39,850 nucleotides of DNA from a virus. Under the pieces are notes generated by a model. It saw nothing but the letters and a program-made list of their open reading frames with translations, was not told where the DNA came from and ran no database searches. Shown here piece by piece: positions 15,878 to 23,525 of this stretch. The first letter of the stretch is position 1; each line of letters starts with the position of its first letter. The stretch covers positions 1 to 39,850 of the IMG/VR virus record IMGVR_UViG_3300045051_000332. The stretch is one strand, 5' to 3'. Position numbers and translations under genes: made by a program.

Positions 15878-16252
15878 TCATTCTCTATGACCGGCTCGCC
15901 GATGCGCCCGCCAGGCTGCACCTCCGCCGATCCGCACCGCCGCATAAATCACCCACCGGGTCAACCGACCAACCTTCAGGCTGGCCATCGCCTCGCAAAA
16001 CACCGCATCCGCCACCACGCGGGACGCCCGACCGCTGTAATAGAGCCAATCGTGCAGCACCGCCGCCTTGCCGTAGCGTCCCCATGGCGGCAGGATGCCC
16101 CAGAACGGGCGGGGGATGCTGGCAAAGTCGGTCGTGAAACCCCGGGGCACATGGATCAGGAAGCCGTGATAGTCCAGCTCGAACGCCTCGCGCAGCCGCC
16201 AGCGCCGCCCGTCGGGCAACGGTTCAACCACCAGTGGCGTCCAGAGGGTCAT
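15878..16252 (-). CDS. DUF1353-family protein
   Basis: This is a 124-residue protein. The motifs FTTDFASIPRPFW and KAAVLHDWLYYSG are the hallmark of DUF1353 (Gp18-like phage proteins), and the length fits. The conserved Asp and His (LHDW) might form an active or metal site, but the biochemical role is unknown. In other phages it is often near tail or lysis genes, as here between the lipoprotein and the tail-collar gene. Confidence 0.8.
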   Translation of the reverse strand: MTLWTPLVVEPLPDGRRWRLREAFELDYHGFLIHVPRGFTTDFASIPRPFWGILPPWGRYGKAAVLHDWLYYSGRASRVVADAVFCEAMASLKVGRLTRWVIYAAVRIGGGAAWRAHRRAGHRE

Positions 16253-16255
16253 GGG

Positions 16256-16636
16256 TTACTTGTTCGTCGAGAGATTCAGCGCACCCACCGCATTGCCAAG
16301 GATGGCACCGGCCGCCTCGCCTACCGCTCCGCCCGCCGCAGTGATGCTGGCCGCCTCGGGCTGACCGGAGAACGCCCCAACCTTGGTGACTGCGCTGGCC
16401 CCCGTAAGGGCGTTGCTGCGGTTATGCGAAAGCTGGCTAGCCTTGTCGCTGGCGAACAGCCCGCGCAGGCCCATATAGCTGGTGTCCTTCTTCAGCTCAT
16501 GGCTCAGCAAAGTGCCGTTGGTGCTGTAGGTGCTGACCTCATGCAGTGATTCGGCCTTGCCGCCGGCCATCCGACAGCCAGTGAACATAGTCGCCGCGAG
16601 GGCGATTCCGACAATAATGGACAGGATTCGTTTCAT
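16256..16636 (-). CDS. Phage lipoprotein (possible outer-membrane spanin subunit)
   Basis: This is a 126-residue protein with a textbook lipoprotein signal: KR at positions 2-3, a hydrophobic core (ILSIIVGIALAATM) and lipobox FTGC with Cys21. The mature part is Ser/Thr/Ala-rich and ends in a Gly/Ala-rich weakly hydrophobic stretch (AGGAVGEAAGAILGNAVGAL). It overlaps the preceding membrane-protein gene by 4 nt. An inner-membrane coiled-coil protein followed by a lipoprotein is the usual arrangement of a two-component spanin, but a surface-exclusion lipoprotein is also possible. Confidence 0.75.
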   Translation of the reverse strand: MKRILSIIVGIALAATMFTGCRMAGGKAESLHEVSTYSTNGTLLSHELKKDTSYMGLRGLFASDKASQLSHNRSNALTGASAVTKVGAFSGQPEAASITAAGGAVGEAAGAILGNAVGALNLSTNK

Positions 16637-16992
16637 GGTCTTTCCTCTTGCGGATTGGGGTTGCCGCGCCGGCAGAGCCGCATCTCCGCCAACACGCGTT
16701 CCATCACCGAAATGTTTTGCCTGATGACCTCTTCACTGGCCCCAATGGCGTCCACGCTCCGTTGGGCCAACTGGCTATAGTCGGCGGTCATCTTCACCAT
16801 AGATGCATGAAACTCTGTTCGGGCGCTCTTGTGGTCGGCCAGCAGTTCTCTTTGCTGGCTCACAAAATACTTAGCCACCCAAACGAAAGCCATCCCAGCG
16901 AACACCATGATGGCGATCATTAGCCAGCGGTCCCCCTGTTGCGCAGCCCGCGTTATCTCGTCAAACATCCCTGTTGGCATAGTGTTGGTCAT
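16633..16992 (-). CDS. Small membrane protein with coiled coil (possible inner spanin or holin-like)
   Basis: This is a 119-residue protein with one transmembrane segment at about residues 23-42 (WLMIAIMVFAGMAFVWVAKY), followed by a charged helical region (QRELLADHKSARTEF to VIRQNISVMERVLAEM) with coiled-coil character. It overlaps by 4 nt both its upstream neighbour and the lipoprotein gene downstream. The topology matches an inner-membrane spanin. A holin accessory role is also possible. No endolysin motif is seen in either neighbour. Confidence 0.65.
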   Translation of the reverse strand: MTNTMPTGMFDEITRAAQQGDRWLMIAIMVFAGMAFVWVAKYFVSQQRELLADHKSARTEFHASMVKMTADYSQLAQRSVDAIGASEEVIRQNISVMERVLAEMRLCRRGNPNPQEERP

Positions 16993-17384
16993 GGCTTAAT
17001 GAGTCGTTGCCAGCCCGTGTCGTTGAGTTTTCCAGCCTCCGAAAATTCTTGCACCCGCAGGTATTCAGCCCCGAGCCGTTCAAACCGTGCCTCGACCAGG
17101 TAGCTCTTGCCTGATGGCCCAACCCGCTGCGTGATCTCAAGCCCCGCCATCATCACATCGGGCCACTGGCCAAGTGCGCGGGCTGACTCAGCCTGCTTTG
17201 CCGGGTGGCGGTCCAGCCGATCCGGGGCCGTCTCCGCGCCGTCCTTCGGTAGCACCGAATGAGTTGGCAGCACCTGGGCGAACTTGCCGTGCGCCTTCAG
17301 ATAGGACGCCTGAGCCGCCGCAATGGTAGGCAGTTGCCGGTCAAGTGCGCCGTCCACCGTCAGCTTTATTTGGTCAAGTGTCAT
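16989..17384 (-). CDS. Hypothetical phage protein
   Basis: This is a 131-residue protein starting MTLDQIKLTVDGALDRQLPTI. An N-terminal helix (IAAAQASYLKAHGKFAQVL) precedes a Pro/Asp-rich linker and a beta-rich C-terminal half (GKSYLVEARFERLGAEYLRVQEF). No catalytic motif of a lysozyme, amidase or peptidase is visible. It overlaps the lectin-like gene upstream and the membrane protein gene downstream by 4 nt each, so it is co-translated with the lysis candidates. Function unknown. Confidence 0.65.
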   Translation of the reverse strand: MTLDQIKLTVDGALDRQLPTIAAAQASYLKAHGKFAQVLPTHSVLPKDGAETAPDRLDRHPAKQAESARALGQWPDVMMAGLEITQRVGPSGKSYLVEARFERLGAEYLRVQEFSEAGKLNDTGWQRLIKP

Positions 17385-18118
17385 TGGAATGATGAGTAGG
17401 ACAGTCCGTTCCCACTGGCGTATAGCGCATCAACATCTCCGTCGGTCAGCAGACGGGTCCAAATGCCAACCTCGTCAACAAGCCCGTTCATATATTGTGA
17501 ATACCCGCCAATCCTGCCGATGAAAAATTGTGCCGTGCCAGGTGTCGTTGTGCCAGCTACATCAGAATTAATATTGGCAGAGCCGTTCACGCATAGCGAC
17601 ACCGACGTGCCATTTTTTACCCTGACCACCACATGGTACCAAGTCCCAGTGGTTACCGTGCTTGCGCTGTAACAGGTGGTTCCGCTCTCTCCGGTGTATA
17701 TCAGCAATTTCCCAGAGGCTTGATCGTATTTTAGTATCCACTCCAGCTTGCCTCCTGCTGCCTCATACTTCGAGCAAATGACCTGATCCGTCGCGCCCAA
17801 TGATGCGAATTTGCACCAAACAGAGATGGTTAGTTCGTCCACTATCGAAAGGTCGGCATGATCTGCATGGCTCAAATACTGTGAGCTGGCCGCGACAAAA
17901 TCAGCCGCGTTTTCAATCTTACCGGTGGCGTATCCGACGGAATTGTTGTCCGCAAGATCAATCCCGCTCGCCGTAGAATCCGCGCGCGTCCCGGAGGTTT
18001 CGTCCAGCTTCCAGTAAGCCACCAAGTTGGTCAGCAGGCTGTTGCCAGGTGGCGGCGCTGGTGCTGCCGGGGTTTGCGCCCCGATCCTGATGCCAAGTCC
18101 TAGTCGCATACCAAGCAT
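17381..18118 (-). CDS. LamG/concanavalin-like lectin-domain protein
   Basis: This is a 245-residue protein. After a short Pro/Ala linker, residues about 30-240 carry the LamG-like pattern: NLVAYWKLDETSGTRADST, then FVAASSQYLSHADH, LTISVWCKFAS, WYHVVVRVKNGTSVSLCVNG and a closing YMNGLVDEVGIWTRLLT. These domains form a beta sandwich and often bind glycans. It lies beside two small repetitive structural proteins and probably decorates the virion or forms a receptor-binding appendage. It has no signal peptide. Its base composition looks less GC-rich than the head genes, which may indicate recent acquisition. Confidence 0.8.
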   Translation of the reverse strand: MLGMRLGLGIRIGAQTPAAPAPPPGNSLLTNLVAYWKLDETSGTRADSTASGIDLADNNSVGYATGKIENAADFVAASSQYLSHADHADLSIVDELTISVWCKFASLGATDQVICSKYEAAGGKLEWILKYDQASGKLLIYTGESGTTCYSASTVTTGTWYHVVVRVKNGTSVSLCVNGSANINSDVAGTTTPGTAQFFIGRIGGYSQYMNGLVDEVGIWTRLLTDGDVDALYASGNGLSYSSFQ

Positions 18119-18119
18119 G

Positions 18120-18374
18120 TTATTGGTCAGAGTTGTAGGCGATTCCGGTGCAGCCGCTGCCTTCGTTCAACTGGATGGCCGTGAAATTGCCGAAGATGGT
18201 TTTGCCAGCCGCCAACACCAAAGCGTCAGGATATCCTGCGTCGTTGGTCAGTGTCGTAAATTGGCATTCCGTCAAAGCCTGGATGGCGCACCACTTACCA
18301 ACGAATGGGGCAGAGTCGGCTATCCCCTCAATATACTGCCCCCCATTAGCCCCCAGTGTGGCGCGCGCATCCAT
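18120..18374 (-). CDS. Small beta-rich structural protein, tandem paralogue B
   Basis: This is an 84-residue protein starting MDARATLGANGGQYIEG. It is a paralogue of the gene immediately upstream (18376-18618): both share ARATxGANGG or RATVGANGG, AIQALTEC.FT, LPDGLVLAAG or DALVLAAGKTI, and a T.L..G or T.IQLNEG end. The start at 18374 is chosen over the in-frame 18398 because it matches the paralogue's start and leaves 1 nt to the upstream stop. It is probably a virion decoration, head-fibre or tail-tip subunit. No assigned family. Confidence 0.7.
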   Translation of the reverse strand: MDARATLGANGGQYIEGIADSAPFVGKWCAIQALTECQFTTLTNDAGYPDALVLAAGKTIFGNFTAIQLNEGSGCTGIAYNSDQ

Positions 18375-18375
18375 G

Positions 18376-18618
18376 TTACACGTCTCCCCGGTAGGCAATG
18401 AGCGTTCCGCTGGCCAGCGTTAACGTGGTGAACATACCGTAGATGGTCACCCCAGCCGCCAACACCAACCCGTCAGGCAGATCAGTGATGTTGTTGCTGG
18501 CAATGTCCGTGAACGTGCATTCCGTCAACGCCTGGATGGCGATGAACCGGCCCGGCGTTGCGGCGGTGGTGGAAACGTAAACCCCGCCGTTGGCTCCGAC
18601 TGTGGCGCGTAAGTCCAT
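18376..18618 (-). CDS. Small beta-rich structural protein, tandem paralogue A
   Basis: This is an 80-residue protein starting MDLRATVGANGGVYVSTTAA. It has alternating short strands and turns (FIAIQALTECTFTDI, LVLAAGVTIYGMFTTLTLASGTLIAYRG), consistent with a small beta sandwich or trimer. I recall similar short proteins near capsid genes of environmental podoviruses, with no known function. It is followed by a second copy, indicating gene duplication. Confidence 0.7.
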   Translation of the reverse strand: MDLRATVGANGGVYVSTTAATPGRFIAIQALTECTFTDIASNNITDLPDGLVLAAGVTIYGMFTTLTLASGTLIAYRGDV

Positions 18619-18620
18619 AA

Positions 18621-18899
18621 TTACAGTCCTTCGGGGTTCTCGTCTTCAGTCGCGGCCATGCGCTCGAACTCGGCGGCCTCGTCTTCCGCCGTGGGTTCGC
18701 CGTCCTCGCCGCCCGTCACCGGTTCGCCGTTGGCCGTCTCGACGTAAACCTCAGCCTGGCCGCCAGTCACCTGGGCCACCTTGCCGGTCACGGTAAACGA
18801 AACGTCATCGCCGGGCTCGGGCGCGGTGGTTTTGTCGCTGCCGCCCTCGGGGGCAAGCGAGATTGCCGATAGTGGGATACTGATGCTGACTTTGGGCAT
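18621..18899 (-). CDS. Small acidic head-associated protein
   Basis: This is a 92-residue protein. A beta-type core (PGDDVSFTVTGKVAQVTGGQAEVYVETANGEPV) is flanked by a hydrophobic N-terminus (KVSISIPLSAISLA) and a very acidic tail (GGEDGEPTAEDEAAEFERM). It is the first gene after the capsid protein and its terminator-like hairpin. I recall proteins with this KVxxVxGxxAxVxVExANG core as uncharacterised phage head-region genes, possibly capsid cement or a completion factor. Confidence 0.6.
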   Translation of the reverse strand: MPKVSISIPLSAISLAPEGGSDKTTAPEPGDDVSFTVTGKVAQVTGGQAEVYVETANGEPVTGGEDGEPTAEDEAAEFERMAATEDENPEGL

Positions 18900-18926
18900 A
18901 GGTTTGAAAAATTGGGTTTTAAGTGT

Positions 18927-18955
18927 CCCGCCCGGAGTGGTTAGCCCCGGGCGGG
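18927..18955 (-). terminator. Hairpin downstream of the major capsid gene
   Basis: A perfect 9-bp GC-rich stem, CCCGCCCGG (18927-18935) pairing with CCGGGCGGG (18947-18955), encloses an 11-nt loop. It lies 17 nt past the capsid stop on the leftward transcript. Only a weak U-rich stretch follows (TTTTT about 30 nt later), so it may be a partial terminator or an mRNA-stabilising hairpin that sets capsid mRNA apart from downstream genes. Confidence 0.55.
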
Positions 18956-18971
18956 GTTAGTAGGTCATCGC

Positions 18972-20012
18972 TTACGCGAAGGTGGACTTGCTGCGGAGCA
19001 GGCACAGGAACGGCACGTCGGCCGCCTGGTTGGTCTTGAGCAGAGCGGCAGCGTAGAACGCCTTCCAGCCAGCCAGCACATACTGACCCAGCGGGTCCAT
19101 CTTGTCCTCTTTATCCAGCACGATCACCTTCGGGCGCATCGGACTGCTGGACCCGGCCAGCTTCGGGCAGCCGTAGGCACCGCGCCCGAGGAACATGGAG
19201 GTAAACACAGTCCCGGTGGCATCATAGGTGCCGTAGGTGTTGCCCTCGATCCACGGCAAGGTGGATTCGACATAGGTCACACCGTCCAGCGTCACCACGC
19301 CGCGCTTGTAGAGCTGCTCGGGTTTGCTGTTGGTCGCCGCCGCCAGCCAGTCGGTGTCCTGGCGAATGTCGTGCATTACCTGGGGAGGCACCACGCACAC
19401 ATAGCCGCCGTTGATCTTCGGAACCTTCTGCGCCATCAACTGGGTGACGCAGGCAAGCGCCCGGGCGCGGGTGATCTTGGTGGCGCTGGAAGCCGCCGCC
19501 AACAGCGTGGCGTAATCGGCAGAGCTGTCGGAAGTGCCGGCCACGCCGGCAAACCGCTCGAACAGGCCGTCCGAATTCAGCATTCCCTGCGCGATGGCGT
19601 AGGTAATGGACCAGTCGAAATCCTGGGCAGCGTCCTCGCCCATGGACCGGATGAGCTGCTTGAGAGGCTCGTAGGCGTCAATGGCGCGCAACACGTCGGA
19701 CAACTTGGCCACCTGGCCCTTCTGCGCGAGCGTCACGTCCACATAGCCCATGGTGGATTCGGTGTAGGTCGAAGGCGCAACGCCTTCCACCAGCGCCGTG
19801 CCGCCCACGGAGCCGAGCACGTTGGCGCGGTTGGCCGGGCGCGGCTTGAAGAACCGCATGGTTTTCGCCCCCAGATTCTTGGGCAGGTCCTGCGTCACGG
19901 CGAACTGGTCCATGACCAGAGTGTCAACCGTGTGATCAAGGAGCTTGGGCGAGAAGTGGGTCTGGAGCCGATTTGCCACATCGGCGGGATTGGCGGTCGT
20001 AGTCATTGCCAT
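18972..20012 (-). CDS. Major capsid protein, N4-gp56-like family
   Basis: This is a 346-residue protein. The N-terminal half (FSPKLLDHTVDTLVMDQFAV, MRFFKPRPANRANVLG, ALVEGVAPSTYTESTMGYVDVTLAQKGQVAKLSDV) matches the N4-gp56 type of HK97-fold major capsid protein, and the usual length is 300-400 residues. It follows the scaffold gene by 15 nt and is followed by a hairpin, as expected for a highly expressed gene. It forms the icosahedral shell in the cytoplasm before DNA packaging. Confidence 0.85.
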   Translation of the reverse strand: MAMTTTANPADVANRLQTHFSPKLLDHTVDTLVMDQFAVTQDLPKNLGAKTMRFFKPRPANRANVLGSVGGTALVEGVAPSTYTESTMGYVDVTLAQKGQVAKLSDVLRAIDAYEPLKQLIRSMGEDAAQDFDWSITYAIAQGMLNSDGLFERFAGVAGTSDSSADYATLLAAASSATKITRARALACVTQLMAQKVPKINGGYVCVVPPQVMHDIRQDTDWLAAATNSKPEQLYKRGVVTLDGVTYVESTLPWIEGNTYGTYDATGTVFTSMFLGRGAYGCPKLAGSSSPMRPKVIVLDKEDKMDPLGQYVLAGWKAFYAAALLKTNQAADVPFLCLLRSKSTFA

Positions 20013-20027
20013 AACGAGAGTCCTTTT

Positions 20028-20978
20028 TTATTCCGAGTGCAGTTCCCGCTCAAATTGGGCTTCGCGCTCCGCGTCGGTCAGTTGTTCCCAGCTTCTGGGA
20101 CCGCCTGGAACCGTCGGAGCCGATCCGCCCGCAATGGACGTGCGCGTCTCGAGTTGTTTGAGTTGCTGCTCCAGCTCGGTAATTCGATTCTGGAGCGTGA
20201 CCTTTTCCGCTTGGAGTGCAGGCACACCGGCCGCCGCCAGCTTCGCCGCTACAAATTCAGCAGCAGCCTTCGGCGCGTTTGGGAACTGGTTCAGCTCAGG
20301 ATTGTTGGCAAGGAATTCCACCACGCCCTTGCGCAGCGGACTGGCCGGGTCGGCAATCTCGGGGTGGGCTTTCTGCACTTCTGCCCATGCCTGCCGATGC
20401 GCCACTTGCAGCTTGGCTTGCTGGTCCACGTTTGGCTTCGGAGGGGCCGAGCGCAGCCGCTTGGCTTCCTTCCGGGCCTCTTCGGCCAGGTCCAGCTTGC
20501 CGTCCGCCTCCCATTTCTCAGCCTGGGCTTCGTAGTCCTCGGGCGTGAACTCAGGCGGGCTCTGCGTGGCACGCTCCTGGGCGATCCGCGCGGCCTCGTC
20601 CTGCTGGGCCTTCCATTCGGCGCGTTCCTTGGCCAGTTGTTCCTTCTCGGCGTTCAGAGCCTTCCAGCTCTTGTCTCGCCGTTCCAGTTCCTTGGCATAC
20701 TTCGACGGCTCCTTGCCGTCCTGCTTGGGCAACTCGATCACCTTCCCGTCCTCGGGCTTGGCGGCGGTCGGGGTGCCTGCACTCTTTCCGGGGTCACTCG
20801 CCTGCTCTGTAGGCTTATCCGGCTGCGCTGGGGCCGCCTGGGTGCCCCCGTCATCAGGCTGCGGCGCCGCGGCTGTCTGTTCAACGACGGCTTCAGCCGC
20901 GTCCATTGTGGCGTTGAATCTGGCCAGCTCTTCGGCGCTGTAGTTCGCTTCCGTGTCAACTGTCAGTGGTTCAGGCAT
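20028..20978 (-). CDS. Scaffolding protein
   Basis: This is a 316-residue protein with an acidic, disordered, Ala/Pro/Gln-rich N-terminus and a long charged helical centre with many Lys, Glu and Arg (KDKSWKALNAEKEQLAKERAEW). A second coiled coil lies near residues 255-285 (LQAEKVTLQNRITELEQQL). The C-terminus is short and positively and negatively charged. This composition and its place directly upstream of the major capsid gene are typical of scaffolds, which template procapsid assembly and then leave. Confidence 0.8.
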   Translation of the reverse strand: MPEPLTVDTEANYSAEELARFNATMDAAEAVVEQTAAAPQPDDGGTQAAPAQPDKPTEQASDPGKSAGTPTAAKPEDGKVIELPKQDGKEPSKYAKELERRDKSWKALNAEKEQLAKERAEWKAQQDEAARIAQERATQSPPEFTPEDYEAQAEKWEADGKLDLAEEARKEAKRLRSAPPKPNVDQQAKLQVAHRQAWAEVQKAHPEIADPASPLRKGVVEFLANNPELNQFPNAPKAAAEFVAAKLAAAGVPALQAEKVTLQNRITELEQQLKQLETRTSIAGGSAPTVPGGPRSWEQLTDAEREAQFERELHSE

Positions 20979-20990
20979 ACTTTACTTGGG

Positions 20991-21350
20991 TCATGGCGCA
21001 AGGCGTTCAGCAAGTTCGGCCGCACCAACTCCGATTTGCTGTTTGTTCTCAGCGTCATGCGCGGGCTGAGTCCGCGAAAGTGTCTCAATCCAGGTCAAAG
21101 CCCCATGCCAGCCGGCGGCGTAGCCTGTGGTATGACGGTCACCGCGCCCGGCAATGACAGCCTGGCGGTTCTGCCATTGCTCAATCTGTTCCATGCAGGC
21201 GACTAGGTTGCGCCCGGACGCTGTGGCCAAGAAGCACTGCAAGGCTTTGGCGTCCGCGTCCGTCCAGTCAGGCATACCAACTTTGCGCGTTGGCCACCGG
21301 TCAGCAAAGAGCCAGAAGCAGGCCCAAAGGTATTTGAGTCGGGCGAACAT
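20991..21350 (-). CDS. Hypothetical protein between portal and scaffold genes
   Basis: This is a 119-residue protein starting MFARLKYLWACFWLFADRW. The aromatic N-terminal helix could associate with membrane or protein. The centre (DADAKALQCFLATASGRNLVACMEQIEQWQNRQAVI) is helical. Its start overlaps the preceding stop (TGATG), so translation is coupled. I recall similar short proteins in this position in other podovirus-like genomes, with no known function. Confidence 0.6.
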   Translation of the reverse strand: MFARLKYLWACFWLFADRWPTRKVGMPDWTDADAKALQCFLATASGRNLVACMEQIEQWQNRQAVIAGRGDRHTTGYAAGWHGALTWIETLSRTQPAHDAENKQQIGVGAAELAERLAP

Positions 21351-21715
21351 CAGACAGCCTTGGGTTCAGCCGCGGGCGCTTCGGTGGCGTCAGTCTTCCG
21401 GCGCCGGGCCGGCTTAGCCGGTTCAGCCGCGGGCGATTCGGTGGCCGGCTCAGCTGCGAAGTCAGCCGGGTCCACTTGGACCCCCGGGAGTGCCACCGGC
21501 ACCCGCACCGTAGCGGTCAGCGGAACCATATATTCCCGGTCGAACTGGCCGCCCTCAGCCTCCCACGTCAGCACGATATTCTTTTCCCGGTCCAGCGCGG
21601 CTGAAAGCAGTTCGGCGTCCTCGGGCACACCGGGCACCTCGATGGCCGGGAGAATGCCGCTGTTGACTACGACGGCAGTGATGATGCTAGACTGGACTTT
21701 GATTTGGTAACGCAT
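21350..21715 (-). CDS. Hypothetical small structural protein with Pro/Ala-rich tail
   Basis: This is a 121-residue protein. An N-terminal beta domain (MRYQIKVQSSIITAVVVNSGILPAIEV, NIVLTWEAEGGQFDREYMVPLTATVRVPV) is followed by a disordered Ala/Pro/Lys tail. The first 29 nt overlap the portal C-terminus in another frame, and the end overlaps the next start by one base. It may be a head-completion or accessory protein; no family is recognised. Confidence 0.6.
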   Translation of the reverse strand: MRYQIKVQSSIITAVVVNSGILPAIEVPGVPEDAELLSAALDREKNIVLTWEAEGGQFDREYMVPLTATVRVPVALPGVQVDPADFAAEPATESPAAEPAKPARRRKTDATEAPAAEPKAV

Positions 21716-23525
21716 TGGGGTCTTGGGGTTGGGGTTGCTGTGGCGGGACTGTTCCGGGCGCTGCCTGCGGACTGAGAGCCATCACGATCTGCTGGGCCGC
21801 CTCGGGGTTGGTCTTGGAAAGGTAGGCCAAATGCTCCTTGATGTGGTCCTGCATACGCTGCATGGCGATGGGATCAACCGGAGCGCCGGTCAAGTCGAGC
21901 TGGTGCACCTTGCCGACCAGAATCTTTAGCCGTCCAAAATGATCCTCGTTGGGTTTCACCACCGCCGGATAGCCACCCATGAGCAGCATGGTCTCGAAAG
22001 CCTCGTCCTCAGCCTCAGTGGCGGCCTGCGTTCCGGTCGGCTGCAGCAGACGGTCCACGTCCGCCGGATTGTCGGCGGCGATGACATCCTTGCGCAGTTC
22101 TTCCTGGTTGATCAGCGGGTCTTGGGTGAATAGTTGGAACCGCGCTACCGCCTTCTGCACCCGGTTCTGCCGGTTCCAGTCATCCGTCGAGCCCGACGGC
22201 CGCACCATCCACGGCTGCTTGAGGGCGGAGATCGGCAGCACTTCCGGCGCGCCGTTCATCATGAAGGTCAGCTCGGCGGTCATCTTCTCACTCATCAGCA
22301 TCCACGCCAGCCGGTAAAGCTTCGACAAGGGAAGCCGGAAAATGAACGCCAACAGGTCCACGCCACCGTCCATCAGACCACCAATCCGGTTGATCTCGGT
22401 AGCAGTGCGTCCTTTGTCAGTCTGCCGGCCCACGCCAAAGTCAGGAATATGAATGAACTGCTCCGCGATGGCCCGCGTGTTGTTCATGTCCTGCTCCAGC
22501 GAGGCCGGCGGCGGGGGCATGGTGGCGGGCTCAATCCCGGGCGGCAGAATCTCACCGGGCCGGAACCGGATGTTGGCCGTGTTCTGAATCTGCGTCTCGG
22601 CGGTGAACAGTGGCATCCCCATGAACGCCAGAAAGTCATGCCATTGGTTCCACGACTTGCACAAGCTGGCCTCGAAAGGGGCCAACTGCTCCGCGATACC
22701 ACGAGGCGAATACCACCCGGCATCCTTGACCTCAAACTGGGTGCTGACAAACGTGATGCAAGGCTTGCCATCCAGCTTAAACGGCAGCTTGAACGGCTGC
22801 CGCAGCGCCAGCGCCGGGCGCGTCGGGCTGTAGGTGTGAACCAGCCAGCCATCTGCTACCTGCTCATACACGTCCCAAACGATGATCATGTCATCGCTGG
22901 TCATGTAGGTCAGTCCCTCACGGCTTGCCTTCTCACTGTCGCTTGTGGTGTCATCTCTGTGGTTGCCGCAAATCTGCTTGATGACGTTCGGGTCTTTGTC
23001 CAGGGACGCATCCCGCATATACTGGCCCTTAGTCATTGGGCGCACATGGCAGAACCAGTCAGCTTCCTCCAACTCATCAGCATTGCCAGCCACGATGATG
23101 TTGATCGGGTCAATTGCCAGAAACTTCAGCACCTCATCCTTGGGGCACCAGGCCACTTTCATCACTGCCCGGCCGCGCAGCAGCATGATGTCGGTCATGG
23201 CCATGTATTGCTTGGGGAAATTCGTCTCGAACCGCAGATAGTGGTCAAACGCCTTCTCAGCCTTGCCGGCGTCCGCCGTGGACTGTCCGCCCAGCCCGGT
23301 GAATGATGCCAGTGAGTCGCGGCTGAAGGTCTGGGCCAGAAAGAACGGCTTGAATGACTTGATGGTGGACTCGATCAGCGGGAAATGCAGGTCCGCCGCC
23401 CCGGGAAACGGCTTGCTGGTCCGCCGCAACCCGTCATGCCGCATCTGATACCAGAGCCCTTGCCGATCCTCCCAGGTGGACCGGTCAGAAATGGCTTTCA
23501 GGATGGATTGGTGTAGCGTGTTCAT
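21687..23525 (-). CDS. Portal protein
   Basis: This is a 612-residue protein starting MNTLHQSILKAISDRSTWEDRQGLW. The opening helix, the segment RTSKPFPGAADLHFPLIEST and the later WNQWHDFLAFMGMPLFTAETQIQ region are typical of large podoviral portals. The Gln/Pro-rich C-terminus (QAAPGTVPPQQPQPQDPN) is also usual. It overlaps the terminase large subunit gene by 4 nt. The portal forms the dodecameric ring at one capsid vertex through which DNA is packaged and ejected. Confidence 0.8.
   Translation of the reverse strand: MNTLHQSILKAISDRSTWEDRQGLWYQMRHDGLRRTSKPFPGAADLHFPLIESTIKSFKPFFLAQTFSRDSLASFTGLGGQSTADAGKAEKAFDHYLRFETNFPKQYMAMTDIMLLRGRAVMKVAWCPKDEVLKFLAIDPINIIVAGNADELEEADWFCHVRPMTKGQYMRDASLDKDPNVIKQICGNHRDDTTSDSEKASREGLTYMTSDDMIIVWDVYEQVADGWLVHTYSPTRPALALRQPFKLPFKLDGKPCITFVSTQFEVKDAGWYSPRGIAEQLAPFEASLCKSWNQWHDFLAFMGMPLFTAETQIQNTANIRFRPGEILPPGIEPATMPPPPASLEQDMNNTRAIAEQFIHIPDFGVGRQTDKGRTATEINRIGGLMDGGVDLLAFIFRLPLSKLYRLAWMLMSEKMTAELTFMMNGAPEVLPISALKQPWMVRPSGSTDDWNRQNRVQKAVARFQLFTQDPLINQEELRKDVIAADNPADVDRLLQPTGTQAATEAEDEAFETMLLMGGYPAVVKPNEDHFGRLKILVGKVHQLDLTGAPVDPIAMQRMQDHIKEHLAYLSKTNPEAAQQIVMALSPQAAPGTVPPQQPQPQDPNALPNQSPV

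Noticed and set aside
19371-21206. Long plus-strand open frame of 611 codons
   Set aside because: It lies antisense to the capsid and scaffold genes. Its composition (His/Arg/Leu/Gly-rich) is what GC-rich coding DNA gives on the opposite strand, and it has no motif.
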